This document shows positions 46,902 to 58,461 of a stretch of 64,000 nt of DNA, piece after piece. Origin of the DNA: Absidia repens (lineage: Eukaryota; Mucoromycota; Mucoromycetes; Mucorales; Cunninghamellaceae); contig MCGE01000004.1 of NCBI GenBank assembly GCA_002105175.1, positions 1,550,001-1,614,000 on the forward strand, written 5' to 3'. The position numbers and the translations under genes are program-made. The notes beneath the pieces were generated by a model that ran no database searches, was not told the DNA's origin, and saw only the letters and a list, made by a program, of their open reading frames with translations. The stretch's first letter is position 1. Each line of letters starts with the position of its first letter.

Positions 46902-49900
46902 AACTTACTCGTCTTAAGCGGTTGATGATTTTCCCTCGTATTGGAATGCTTGCCATAGTTACAATAGTATCAGCCAAGGATTCTGCTTCGGGAGTTGCAA
47001 CACCTTTTTCCACGGAAAATTGAATCAGTATATCTAGTACAGGGTCAACTAATTCATCCACTTCCGCAAGAGCACACCATACTTTTGCTTGTACATGTTT
47101 GTATGTCTAAAACAATGTCCCCCAAAAAAAGATTGTTGGTGTTAGTACATATTTCCTTCTTGTATTTACATTCACTTTTAAATCGCTTACCTCCGGTCGA
47201 TCCAATGTCAAATCAATCAGAGAGCGTAAGATTTCCTGTATCTTTATAATCCCCAAGTCCCGATCACTACCACGGCTAAATCGTGCCAAATTCTTCAACC
47301 ATGGAGAGAGATAGTCCAGACATAATATACGAAGTTTGTGATTTGATTTTTTGAATCCATCCACGCATTCTTGTATAAATTCAAATGTAAGGTGAGCTTC
47401 TGTTGTTGCCAAACTAGCACTGATAGATACAATGAAGTCGGTGTTGTTCTCTGGGATACATAAGTCTATGTATTGCAAAATAGAAGAAGAAATGAGTTGA
47501 GCCAGTTTTCCCTATAGAAACCGTTCCTTACCTTTGGCCTGTAGCAATTGGTTTCCGGTGTCAAATCGGAAGAAGGAGCTCAAGGAATATAATAAATTGT
47601 ATGCAGCCAACCGTAGGTTTGGATCATCGTTCCCGATATTTAGCAGTGCCATATTCAATAATCGTCCCGGTACATCATTCGGTCTAATAATTCTATCATG
47701 AATTCCACCTAATCGTGTCGCTTCATATCGTGTTTTGTTGTGAAGGAATAGCTAAGTAAAATATATAATACAAAATGGAACATTCGTCATTCAATTATTC
47801 AATACAGATATTTTATTCTAAATATACATGGTCTTACCTCAACAAGAGCATCTCGTTTAGTGCTAGAGAAGGCTGTCAAGGACTTTCCACCGTCGTGTTT
47901 GATGACCAACTCACCACCACCACCAGCACTTGTAGATGAAGGAAGAGAATACACCTCATCAATATCAGAGATATGATACACATCGTTCAGTTTTGTGTTG
48001 ATACTAAAAAATATTTCTTGTTCGCGTACCTGTAAATGTGTTATATAAATCAAATAAAAAAGGTAATTAAATTTATAGAAAAAATGCCAAAATCAATGAC
48101 CCAAAAACTTACTGTGATGACTTGAAGATGTTCTTGCCCAACACGGACAACCACTGGAATCCGAATATTCATAGTGAGTATTTTCGATACAGGGTAAAAT
48201 GCTGTCCCAAGTTCCTTCTCCAATTCGACTATAATGACGCAGAATAAAATATAATACATTAGATAAAACAATCAAGAATATATGATCCAGTGTTCCTTAA
48301 TTTTTTTAATATATGCATATACCTGATGACTTTGGAAGACGGACTTCGGAAGGTGCAATGTTTTCATGTAATTGAGCGACAGTAATTGCGAACCGTGTCT
48401 TTTTCAGTAGTCGATTGGTGATCTTGAGTGGAATTTTCCGAATGTAGCGCTGCAGATGACTATTTGGATTGAAGATATGTAGGTTGACCAAGTTTTCGTT
48501 CATTTCGTGGAATACAAGTTGGAATAAAGTGTTCATCCAGTGCACCGGAATCTCATTGACAGGATTCATCCGAGTTGTATCAAAAACAAAATCAAAGGGT
48601 TTGTCCAAAAACGGTTCCATAATCTGTCAATATTAATGATAAAAAAAAAAAAATCAATACTATGAAATGTTTTTTCCCCGCTTTTTCTTTTGATGGCACT
48701 TACGCTTAACAAGTGAAATATAAGCAATTCAAAATCGACATCAGGTTTGACCAGGTGTGCAATGATGTAAAAGACCGGATTTCCAGCACGAGAAACACCA
48801 CCTTGATATACAGCATTTAGCGATCGAATAAAGGAGACATCACGATGGCTATTGCGCCGCATAAATTCACCAAAATCATGGTTGCTTCGAGTTGCATAGG
48901 TGTTTTTGTTGCAAGTGACATCTTCTTCAGAAAGCGTACCAGGTCGTCCGAGCTCCGCAAGTAATTTCGTGAGTTTGTCGAGTGTCAGCTTCCATTGTAC
49001 CGAAGAAGGTTGTCGCGTAACGTTATACCCACCAAAAGACCTTGCCCGTCGTCCTGATAAATCCCGTGAGATGCGATCCAAATTGTCATATAAACACCGG
49101 TGGAGCTGGTCATAAGTACGTTGATTCAAGTCTGCTGGGGTTTCTTCTGATGTATTTCCATTGTTGATACTATTGACGCCATTGGTATTCGGAGACTTTG
49201 GAGGCTGAGAGATTTCACGCAAAAATGTTGTAACCTTGTAAATGTTGTTGGTTAAAAAATCATTCAATACGACCATATGAGAATCTTTCGAGCCAAAGAG
49301 AATGTTGCTGGACAAGTTTTGAAGAACACGATTAGCTTGAAGAAGTATTTTTCGAGTGTTGCGACTTCGAGGAATAGCATCGTTGGCAAAGTCTTGCTTT
49401 TCGGGGGCCAATGCAGCCACACAAAACAAACGAAGGAACACAAAACCACCAACGACAGTATACTTGGATTCAGGGAAGCGCAAGCGTACCGCATCAGCAA
49501 TCATTGATAGTTGGTGACGGAATTCCCTAATTAACAAAATAGTTTCGAATCAGTATCGTGTATTTATTAAGAAGTTATCATCACCATTTTATTCCTATCT
49601 CCGTAAATACTTACGAAGGAGCAAGATCAGTCGAAGAGCAAATGGCCTTCAAAAGGATATCAGCCACCCGGATGACGTTTTGCTGGTTGTTGGCAATTGT
49701 TTCCCCGGTGATCAGCTTTTGAGGATTCAATTCCCAGGTAAGTTGTTCATCAGATAATGCGTTGACAGCGACCAAAGCTGGGTATAGGGTTCGCCGGACA
49801 TAGGACTGACATGTATTTGTGGCTGCCGCTGAGAGGAGTTGAGTTGCCATTGTTGTACCACGAAATAGTTCGGTTTCATTGTCTGGTGTAAAGAAAAAGA

Positions 49901-52643
49901 CGTTAGTATAAAGTTTGTTTGTTTTTTTATCTGCAAAGTAAGAACTACCTGTTGTCTTGACTTCTTTATCGATGAGGTAGTCCAAAAGAGGAATCAGCTT
50001 GTTTTTTGCCTTGAAGCAATGCAAGAGGACTTTGGCAGTTTCTGAGGTATCAGAAGCGGGGCAAACGTGGCACAAAGACAAGGTGATTTCCATATCAGAT
50101 TCGAAGAGTAGCTGTATAAAAGTGTACTCGTCAGTCTAGTTCACTATTTGATTTCTTTAACTTTTAATCAACTTACATCTACAAGTTTTTCATATCGATC
50201 GCTAGTTGCACTTTCCGCGAGAGAACCGAATTCAGTACCCTGATAAAGAATATTCGTCAACACACGAATAAAGGCAGTCCGTATTTGCGGGTCCTCATGG
50301 TATGCCCCAAGCGTCAGAGTATGTCGAAGTCCAATATCAACGTTCGCACTGAGAAGATTGGATATGGCCATAATCGTGTTTTCTTTTAATGTGACAAGAT
50401 CAGGATTGACATCAGAAGACTAATAACTCAGAAAAAAAATCAGTCAAACACGCTCTAGTATTAATATTGTTTACTTACAATATCAATGGAGGATGTTTCC
50501 TTGAATGACTTGGTAGATCTGTTCCAATTCTATTGTATGGATTAATAAAAAAATTTGTTACAAGAGCTTTGAAAAAAGTCTTCCTAAAAGAATAACTTAC
50601 TTCTTCGAGATGGCACCGATTCAATACTTTTGTAAAAAAGCGATGTACTTGTAAAACATCCGAGATTTCAATTCCAAAGTTTCCTTTTCATGACCACCGC
50701 CAGCAATAATTTGCATAGGTAATTGATGTGAGACGACCGCCATTGTCTTCATGCAAAGCAAATCCAAATCACGTTGTATTTTTTCATCTTGATTGCTGCC
50801 CGGCGAAGCCGTTGGTGACAGAGAGGATTTGTTTGTAGTTTGCTAAGGTAGGCAAGGAAAAATAATGTTAGATTGTATTTTTTTGTATAATCACGTACCC
50901 TCTTCATTTCTAATTGCTCTTGTCAGAGTTCACTTACCACGGCATAATCGCTTGTCCATTCCATAAATGTTTCCAGAAGTCGATTTTGCAGCCAAGTTTC
51001 ATTGCCGATAATAATTTGATCCTTTTTCAAAATCATCGCTTCCACCAAAAGACAAAGGTTGATCTTCATTCGAGTTGTTGCATAGCCATCGCGAAGACCA
51101 TTGATATATGTGGTAAAATAGGACACCAGGGTACCAAAATCAATGTTGATCAAGTACTGTAGATCACCCACCAATCGATCCAATATAAGTTTCAAGACGG
51201 ACATGGACTGTTCAACAAACAATGATTTGATAGGTGTACAGACAGGATCCCCATCGGCGTTGAAACAGCGAGACATAGCGGATTCCAAGTGTCGGGAAAG
51301 GATCGCATACAAAGGCGGCGCTAAATCATTCCCCAAAGCATCTTTTGTTCCTTCGCGCACCACCACGTTGTCTGCTGTCAAGAGTTCAATCATTTCGCTT
51401 ATAAACTTTTCCACCATGGCTGCTGGTTCGCTGTGTACTTGTTGAGGGAAACCTTTTGGTGATGCTGGGGAAGGCGAATTCAATGTCGAGGAAGAGTCGT
51501 TGTACGAACTGGTGGCCGATCTAGACGAGAACGAGCCTGAAGTTTGTGTTGGTGGTGATGGATCTCGATTGGCTTTCAGACAGCATCCACCCAATGCCGC
51601 CAAAAATCCAGCATAATTTTGCCATAGAGTTTGCTTTTCTTCGTCCATTTCCAATCGACTGACAGGAGCCACAGATTTAGATGTCACTCCACGCACCTTG
51701 TCATGACGTCCCAAAACCGCTTTTCTTGATCCAGAGGCTGTAGTGCTGGTTGTAGTGGAAGAAGCGCCAGTATAGTCATTCCCATCATCAATCACGTCTT
51801 CCCCAAATCGATAAATCACTTGTGTTAGCATTTTCCAACGAATCCATCCTTCCTCCCACGCTGCCATAATTCCGGGTGTTGGCTGAGACATATGCCTGAG
51901 ATATTTTCGGACCCGTTTCTGTTGTGCTTTGCGTCCAAATACCAAAGAAGCATCGTTTTGTGCTACGAGATCATTGTATACCAGCAAGTTAGTGCGAAGA
52001 GTGATTTGTTGTTGAGGGTGTACGGCGTCATCTTCAGCTAAACCGGTTTCATTGCAAAGTCCAGATAAACATTGAAGAGCAGTGGAACATACATCGGGCG
52101 TTGTAGAGCAAAGGGAGATCAAACATGCAATTTCCAAAGCGACTGATGCTTTTAGTCTTTCCTTCATATCCATTCCAATACTAGCGTAGTCCTGTAAAAT
52201 TAAATAATGGATTGCTGATGTAAATATATCATTGCTATAATATACACATTATTATTATTATTTAAAAAAAAACTTACGATATTCTTCTGCAAAAAGTCGT
52301 GACGTGATTCCAGCAGAGTTATCAATACATGCAGCAATGACTTGATACTATTTTCAGTTTGTTTGGTATCCAATATTTGTCGCGCCAAGTAGAAAACAAC
52401 CTGAGAAGACACACGCCAAAAGTTGCTCACCCGATGTGAAGAAGACCCCCAAGTGATAACGCTTTCATACTTGTGGAATCGAATCAGACAATCATAAGCT
52501 AGCTGTCGTATCCAAAGATCCTGCCGTTGACCAAAGTTTGCTATGCCCACCAATAGCACACTAAATTGTTCTGCATTTTCTCTGTCATCGTTCTATACCC
52601 CCCCCCCAAAAAAAAGTGAGTATAATTATTTCACTATCGCATA

Positions 52644-52676
<33 letters not shown>

Positions 52677-54855
52677 CATTTGCACTTACAGATAACCGTA
52701 CGAAAGGAGCAATGTTAAACAAACGAAGCAGATCCAACGAGAGTGTCGTAGAGTCAGGTGAGCGAGATTGAATGTTCTTAAATTGTTGTTTCTGGTTTGC
52801 CATTGTCAGGTCTAGTATAGTCATTGTTCGGGGTTGAGATTCAGTGGTTATATTTTCAACGAGAAGCTTAGCCAGATAAGGGAAGAGACGAGAGTAGACG
52901 GTGATAAGATCAGCATTCCATGGAAGATGACAATAATTTTGTACGAAGAGGAGGCAAGCTTTCACTAATGCCTGTTTGGCGAATAAAGGAGCATCATCAC
53001 CAAAGTAAAAACTCAGGACAGACGTGAGCGTTGCATCCGCATTCATTTGAAGCCGAGTTAACAAATAATCGGTGAGTAAAGTTTGGAGATCGTAAGATGT
53101 GCTATTGGCTGTACTATTGTCGTTGTTGTTGGCCATAGCGATTTTCCATATTTCATCTTGGAGTTCGTCTTCAATATCAGCCGTAATATGTCGGAGCACT
53201 GATTCCTCTGTTGGTGGTACATAAGTTGCTGCTTTGCATAAATCCACGTAACATATCGCTGCTACTTCTGCTGTCCGTGCGCTTCTTAATGATTGTCGTA
53301 GCGTCCCCAAAAAGCTTGTCTATGTTAAGATATATAAATAATGAGATAAGCGAACAATTAAGTGTATGTGTTTCTCTTTTTCATTACCCTGCGATTTTTC
53401 GAAGACGGATTGTCCAAAAATGCTTGTAGTAAAAGATCGGGGGCTAGCACCAATAAGACAGTTTGTAGAGGCCAAAGAGCAGCTTTTTTTCGTGGAGTAT
53501 CAGCGGAGGAGCTGCAAAGATCAAAAAGTATTTCGGAGCCAGCCAATAATCGATTTTCACTTGCACACACCTGTCTGAATTCCCCAGGATAAGTTTCAAT
53601 CCACCTCCAAATCGCCTTCCGTAACATTGTCGCAAATAGCAGTTTCCCTTCAGATTTCATATGTAAAAAGCTTGGACTCATTTCTGTATCGTATAAAAAA
53701 AAAGTATGATGAGCACTTGCTATGATAAAATAATCCGAAGCTTGATGTGAATCCTGGATCGTTCCTTACCTGTAAATATCAAATGTAGCTTTTGTTTATC
53801 AAGATGAGCGAATTCAAATAGACGTAAATCCGCAAAATGCCTGTCGGAAGTATCACTAGTAACACCCATGCTTTGTACAGCAGTTTTGATTTTGATATAA
53901 AAGGAATGCCAATTACAAGCACTGATGTAATGAAGTATATGGCCAGTTACTTGATATAATTCTATCACGGTTTCGGTCTGCTTTGGGTCCAATGGCTTCA
54001 CAGATCTGTTTACATTACTGCTGTTGCTATTGTTGTTGCCGCCGCTGCTGCTGCTACTGTTGTTGTTGTTGTTGTTGTTGTTGTTACTGTTGTTGTTGTT
54101 GCCATTACTGCTACTACCGTTGGTGCTACTGGTTGGTGTTCCAGAGTCCGTATAACGAAGGTTGTCGGGAGTGTGTATGTCGTTCGCTTCTTCCACCATT
54201 TGCATAAGATTGAGGAAATGATGTGATATATTCAATATAAAGGACACCAAAGCTTCATCCAAAGGGGATGGCAAATCATCAATATTGTCGTCGTTGTCTG
54301 CGATAGCGATAGCTGATTGTCGTGCGGTGCCCACAGCTTTCCAGTCATGTTGCATACAAGCCGACATCAAACGAAGTATAAGCAATTGAGACTGTAGTAT
54401 ATCCATAGGCATATGTAAGAAGGAGGGAGAAGTCATTGGTATATGCTGTAATTAAAAGACCCAGGAAAAATAGATGTCAGTTTCTATTAGTGCATATACA
54501 GTCTTTTTAGTTACCTTGGAGATATTTTCAAGAACAGTTCCAAGAGCATTAATCACTGTTGACATTTTATGTTGCGAGACTTCAATGATTGAGGCCACTA
54601 TCGGAAAAAGGTATAGGAATTAAAGAAATAAGTAACATGTATTTTCTACTTGGATTGTCAGTTACCTGTTTGTTGTACAATTGGATCTTGTTCAAGAGTT
54701 TCAAGTCGTTGCTCACCAGCATTGGAAGTATTAATTGGCAGCTATAAAGGAGAGAAGTCAAGTGAGTATTCAAAATATAATTATAAAGAGCTTCTACTTA
54801 CACGAATGGCAATACGATTGATTAAACTAAGGATGAGTTTATTGGTGGAAGGCAT
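45014..54855 (-). CDS. Neurofibromin/IRA-type Ras GTPase-activating protein
   Basis: Twenty-three exons (minus): 54802-54855, 54666-54741, 54515-54597, 53770-54445, 53388-53683, 52690-53319, 52278-52592, 50938-52191, 50601-50842, 50479-50529, 50177-50419, 49949-50111, 49615-49882, 48704-49526, 48323-48623, 48113-48228, 47838-48029, 47532-47751, 47191-47465, 46909-47106, 46342-46804, 45342-46254, 45014-45275. This gives about 2,704 residues if one base is restored in exon 9. Order: helical N-terminus (LPINTSNAGEQR), a central RasGAP domain (about 1200-1560; MAISNLLSANVDIGLRHTL; arginine finger ELFRGTTMATQ; GGFVFLRLFCVAALAPEK), Sec14/PH-like module (FYIIAHLVKPDVDFELLIFH, PFDFVFDTTRMNP), and a HEAT-like C-terminus. 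It should turn Ras off upstream of cAMP/MAPK. Exon 9 is 242 nt and needs a -1 shift near 50636. Confidence 0.9.
46861..46900. repeat. T40 homopolymer (A40 on coding strand)
   Basis: Lies in a neurofibromin intron, starting two bases after the GTAAGT donor on the minus strand. Confidence 0.85.
49883..49948 (-). other. In-frame, stop-free 66-nt intron before the arginine finger
   Basis: The intron between neurofibromin exons 12 and 13 has a GTAGTT donor and a CCAG acceptor, is divisible by three and has no stop. Retention would insert 22 residues just before DNETELFRG. Confidence 0.6.
50633..50639 (-). other. U-UUU-UUA slippery-type heptamer in neurofibromin exon 9
   Basis: On the coding strand T TTT TTA is in the incoming zero frame (GCT TTT TTA CAA AAG TAT TGA). 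Without a shift, translation stops after three more codons. A -1 shift here continues as ACA AAA GTA TTG AAT CGG TGC and matches the conserved RasGAP sequence. A lost T in the T6 run is the simplest alternative. Confidence 0.6.
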
Positions 54856-56167
54856 CGAAGGAGTCGATAAGCGTCACAAGAAGAGAGTAATAAAAAAGAC
54901 CGGGATGTAAGAAATGGTTCTTCCTTTAACCGTTAACCAAAAAATATGTCGGTGTTGACGTTGTTGATGCGCAAAAGTAAAAGTAAGTTATGGGATAATA
55001 AAAGAGAAAGTAGAATGGTGGGATCAAGATAAAAGCATGAATCAAATAAAGAGAAAGAGAGAAATAAAAATAGAGAAACAAAGAGATAAAGGAGAAAGGG
55101 GGAGGAGAAGCCGGTGCGCAGCTGGGTTTTAATTTTAATTTCTCTTCGTGGAGTCGTAAACCTTAATTCATTGAAAACGGTCGTTGAACGCTGATCCCAA
55201 TCTACAGATAATCCCTTCACCTATTGCAAAAGAGAATCACAAACAAAATAAAATAAAAAAATAAAACTACACAATGGAGGGTCATGTACTAAAAAACCAG
55301 TTCTTGAAATTTGTGGATTTGCAATCGTTACATTGATTTGTGAACCTTCAATAAAAATAGATTAAATGTTTGTCTATATGGTGTTACTTGAAAGCATTTT
55401 ATTTCCCTTACAGTAGGCGCCGTTCGTGTTCCAAGAAGAATTCTAGGCTGGTCCCTATCATTTTTATGAATTTAAACCCAGCTTCAACTCTTTTGGAAGC
55501 TTTTGCATATACTACATACATATCGACTTGCTTTAATACCTAACAAAATTTTGTTGATGTACTATAGGGATACTATATAGGCAAAAACCAAAACAAGCGC
55601 TTGCTATGACACAAATATTGCCTTTCCTTCACGGACAACTAATAAATTTTAAAGAAGTCTATTGGATGGATGATATCATACGATAAACAAAAATGTCAAT
55701 TGTGTACAGTATAGTATGATATGCAGTGTATAAACGGCACTTGGAGCGATGTTCAGAGGAACATGTGAATAAAAGATAAACTTTGGTATAATGAATAATG
55801 AAGAAGAATACGAAAGTCAGTTGAATACGTGGAACTCAACAAAAAAATTCGATGATATGATACATAGTGGATGGAGTGAAAGAAGTTGATTCAACTGTCA
55901 TATGTATAGTAGTACTGTAAAATCATCATACAAATACATTAAAAATAAAAATGTCATTGAATATATAATATGACATAACAACAAAGTATTTATTGAAAAA
56001 CTGATAACAAAAGAAGGAAAATATGTATAATGGATTGGATGGGTATGTATAAAGTAGGGGTACATCAAACTGTAGAAATGATGATGAAAGTAATGTGAGC
56101 TTATAAGGAATAAAAGAAAATAAAAAATGATAACTATTGGGGTGGGGGCCGAGAAGGGAGGGGGTGT
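54856..56167. other. Intergenic stretch
   Basis: Bases 54980-55110 are strongly purine-rich on the plus strand (pyrimidine-rich on the neurofibromin coding strand) and probably are its promoter/leader. A minus-strand ORF at 54933-55220 has a plausible first third but no support. The remainder to 56167 is AT-rich with no gene. Confidence 0.5.
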
Positions 56168-58422
56168 CTACTGTACTAATTGGCTTGCAGGCCATGGTAA
56201 TTCATCTAGAAAGACAAATGTAAACCAAATCAGGCACCTAGAAATAACATCGCCATGTTTTCCGCATGTTGATCATTTCTTACCATCATGTTGGTGTTTA
56301 TTTTGGTGAGCGTCCAAAGCCTTCTTATAAACTGTATCCATTTCATATACCAGTTCTTGAGATCCCAATGACAAAATCTAAAAATAGATGGTTTAAAGAA
56401 TAAGATGGGTCCTTTCTCTTTTGTTCCTGGTTCTTAAAACATAAACTTACGTTAGGAGTTGAGCATTCGATCAAATACAGCGCCTTTTCTGTGTCATTGG
56501 AGAGTTCCAGGTATCCATTGGCAAGTTTCATTGCTGCTTGATAATAATTGAATGCATCATGAGCCTTCTTGGAGGTAGTCAAAGATTCTTCTAGAATCTC
56601 GACTGCAGTTTCCACCTTGCCATTGTCCTATAATAAGAAAAAAGTATACATACATGAATCGCCGACCTTAACTTTTTTTTTTTTTTTTTTGTGCTTTTCC
56701 ATAATTTTTACCAAATACAGCTGAGCACGAAGAGTCAAATTCTTTGCTAAAAGTGAGACATGATCTGAATCCTTTAATGCTTGGTATACATCTTCTAGAA
56801 TGCGTAACGCCTAAATAATGGGAGATAAAGATAAAAATAAAAAAATAGTGAGTATATGAAGTACATGATCCTGATTTCTCATTTTACCGTTTCGTAGTCT
56901 TCTTGTGTAACATAATGTTCAGCTTGTTTGTGTAAAGTTTCAAAATAACGCTGTCTTTTTTCGGGTTGCAGTAGATCCAAGTGTTGAAGTTGGCCATCGA
57001 GTGTGTTCTGTAGTGCATGCCTAGTAAAAATACCATTAATACATAATTCAGGTGGAAGAAATCAGGGGATCAATGAAATATAGAAAACTTACGTCGGATC
57101 GAGTCGCGCCTGCACTTTAAGATATGCTTGTTTCCATTCCAATGACATGGCAGTTTGCTCTGGATGGAGCTTCGCAAAATCTTCAAGGTACCCCATCGCC
57201 ACTGAATATTCCCCATTGATGTAGTACTATGTCAAAAACGTAAAAAAAAAAAAGGGAAAAAGTTGAAGCGGACCACAAAAATAGTATGCACCAAGAATTT
57301 CCTCACCATTTCTGAAGCCATTAGGAACATTTTTTCTCTGTCATCCATAGTTCCTTCATTTTCCTGCAGAGCCATCTTCATATATGTTTCAGAAAGCACT
57401 GAGTTCCCTACATCAGATATCACAAAAAAAGAAAACGCATGATTAGATTTGGGACGCCATGTGTGCCTATGTATGACCAATGCCCTTCTTTATATCTATA
57501 TATATATATATATATACCATAATGTTTCCATGTTTTAAACTTGATCATATTGTACGGTAAACCAATGTAACCAATGCTATGCATTGACGCTTGAATATTA
57601 CACTGAAATAAGGTCCCAAAAACTATAGCAGGTGGATCGCCCTATTTTGAATAGATAAAAGAAGAGTTTTAAGTCCAACCATTATGTACATGCGATGAGA
57701 GACATAAACAGTAAGATCATGGGGCGAGTGTTACTTACACGTTGGAGCATACCCTGTGCTTGAGACAATTTGTAGATGCTATGAAGGTAAATGCTGTTGC
57801 CCATTTGTTCAGGTTTCCCACCAGTGGTAATTTCAACTTTATCCGTGATTCTGTATTGATCGTTCAGAGCCCCTTTGACATAATATATCCAACTGCCAAA
57901 ATATATATCAGAATGAGTGATTTATCACTTCAGTATGCTATACATGTATGTTTCATTCTTACCTTCGTATTTCATTCAAACAATCATCATCTTGGCATTC
58001 ACGCGCTGCTTTGACTGCTTCCTCGAGTGCCTAAAATAAAGTAAGATAATAAAAAACTAAGATTTTGAGTACCACTAGCCTTACTGGATTTCTACATCAG
58101 CCTTGTTTTGGATGTATTCTGAGCTTACGTAAAGTGCAGCACGACTGTGGCCAAACTTTGCCTCCAAGACACCAAGATTTAAGAGCGCATAGTGATACAT
58201 GGGTCTACAAACAAAAAGAGCGGGGGGGACGATCAGTCAACAACATAACTGGAACTTTTTCGTTTTTCTCATGACTTACGTTCCTTTGGTAGAAAAGCAG
58301 TAGGCAAAAAAGCGGTGTAGATTCGAAACGGCACCTTCGTATTCTCCAGTTCGGATGTAATTGAGAAATCTTCATAGGACAAAAAAAAATCATGGTGAGT
58401 TCTACTTTGACAATATTATATT

Positions 58423-58461
<39 letters not shown>

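Noticed and set aside
50530..50627. Alternative intron starting GTATTG at 50627 to explain the neurofibromin frame break
   Set aside because: It would join exon 10 in the wrong frame and delete the conserved VLNRC segment.
50650..50705. A roughly 50-nt cryptic intron (GTGGTC to ACAAG) that would also repair the frame
   Set aside because: It would remove KSRMFYK, which aligns with conserved RasGAP sequence, and is shorter than the other introns here; kept only as a testable alternative.
53983..54207. Cys-repeat ORF on the plus strand
   Set aside because: Antisense of an Asn/Ser repeat in the neurofibromin N-terminal region.
54933..55220. Minus-strand ORF upstream of the neurofibromin start as a possible first exon
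   Set aside because: The N-terminus at 54855 already aligns with other neurofibromins (LPINT region soon after the start), and no donor joins this ORF in phase.
56281..56283. APC5 ending as HDGKK by reading through 56283
   Set aside because: A good GTAAGA donor and CTTTCTAG acceptor give a longer, phase-consistent end (DELPWPASQLVQ); read-through remains possible.
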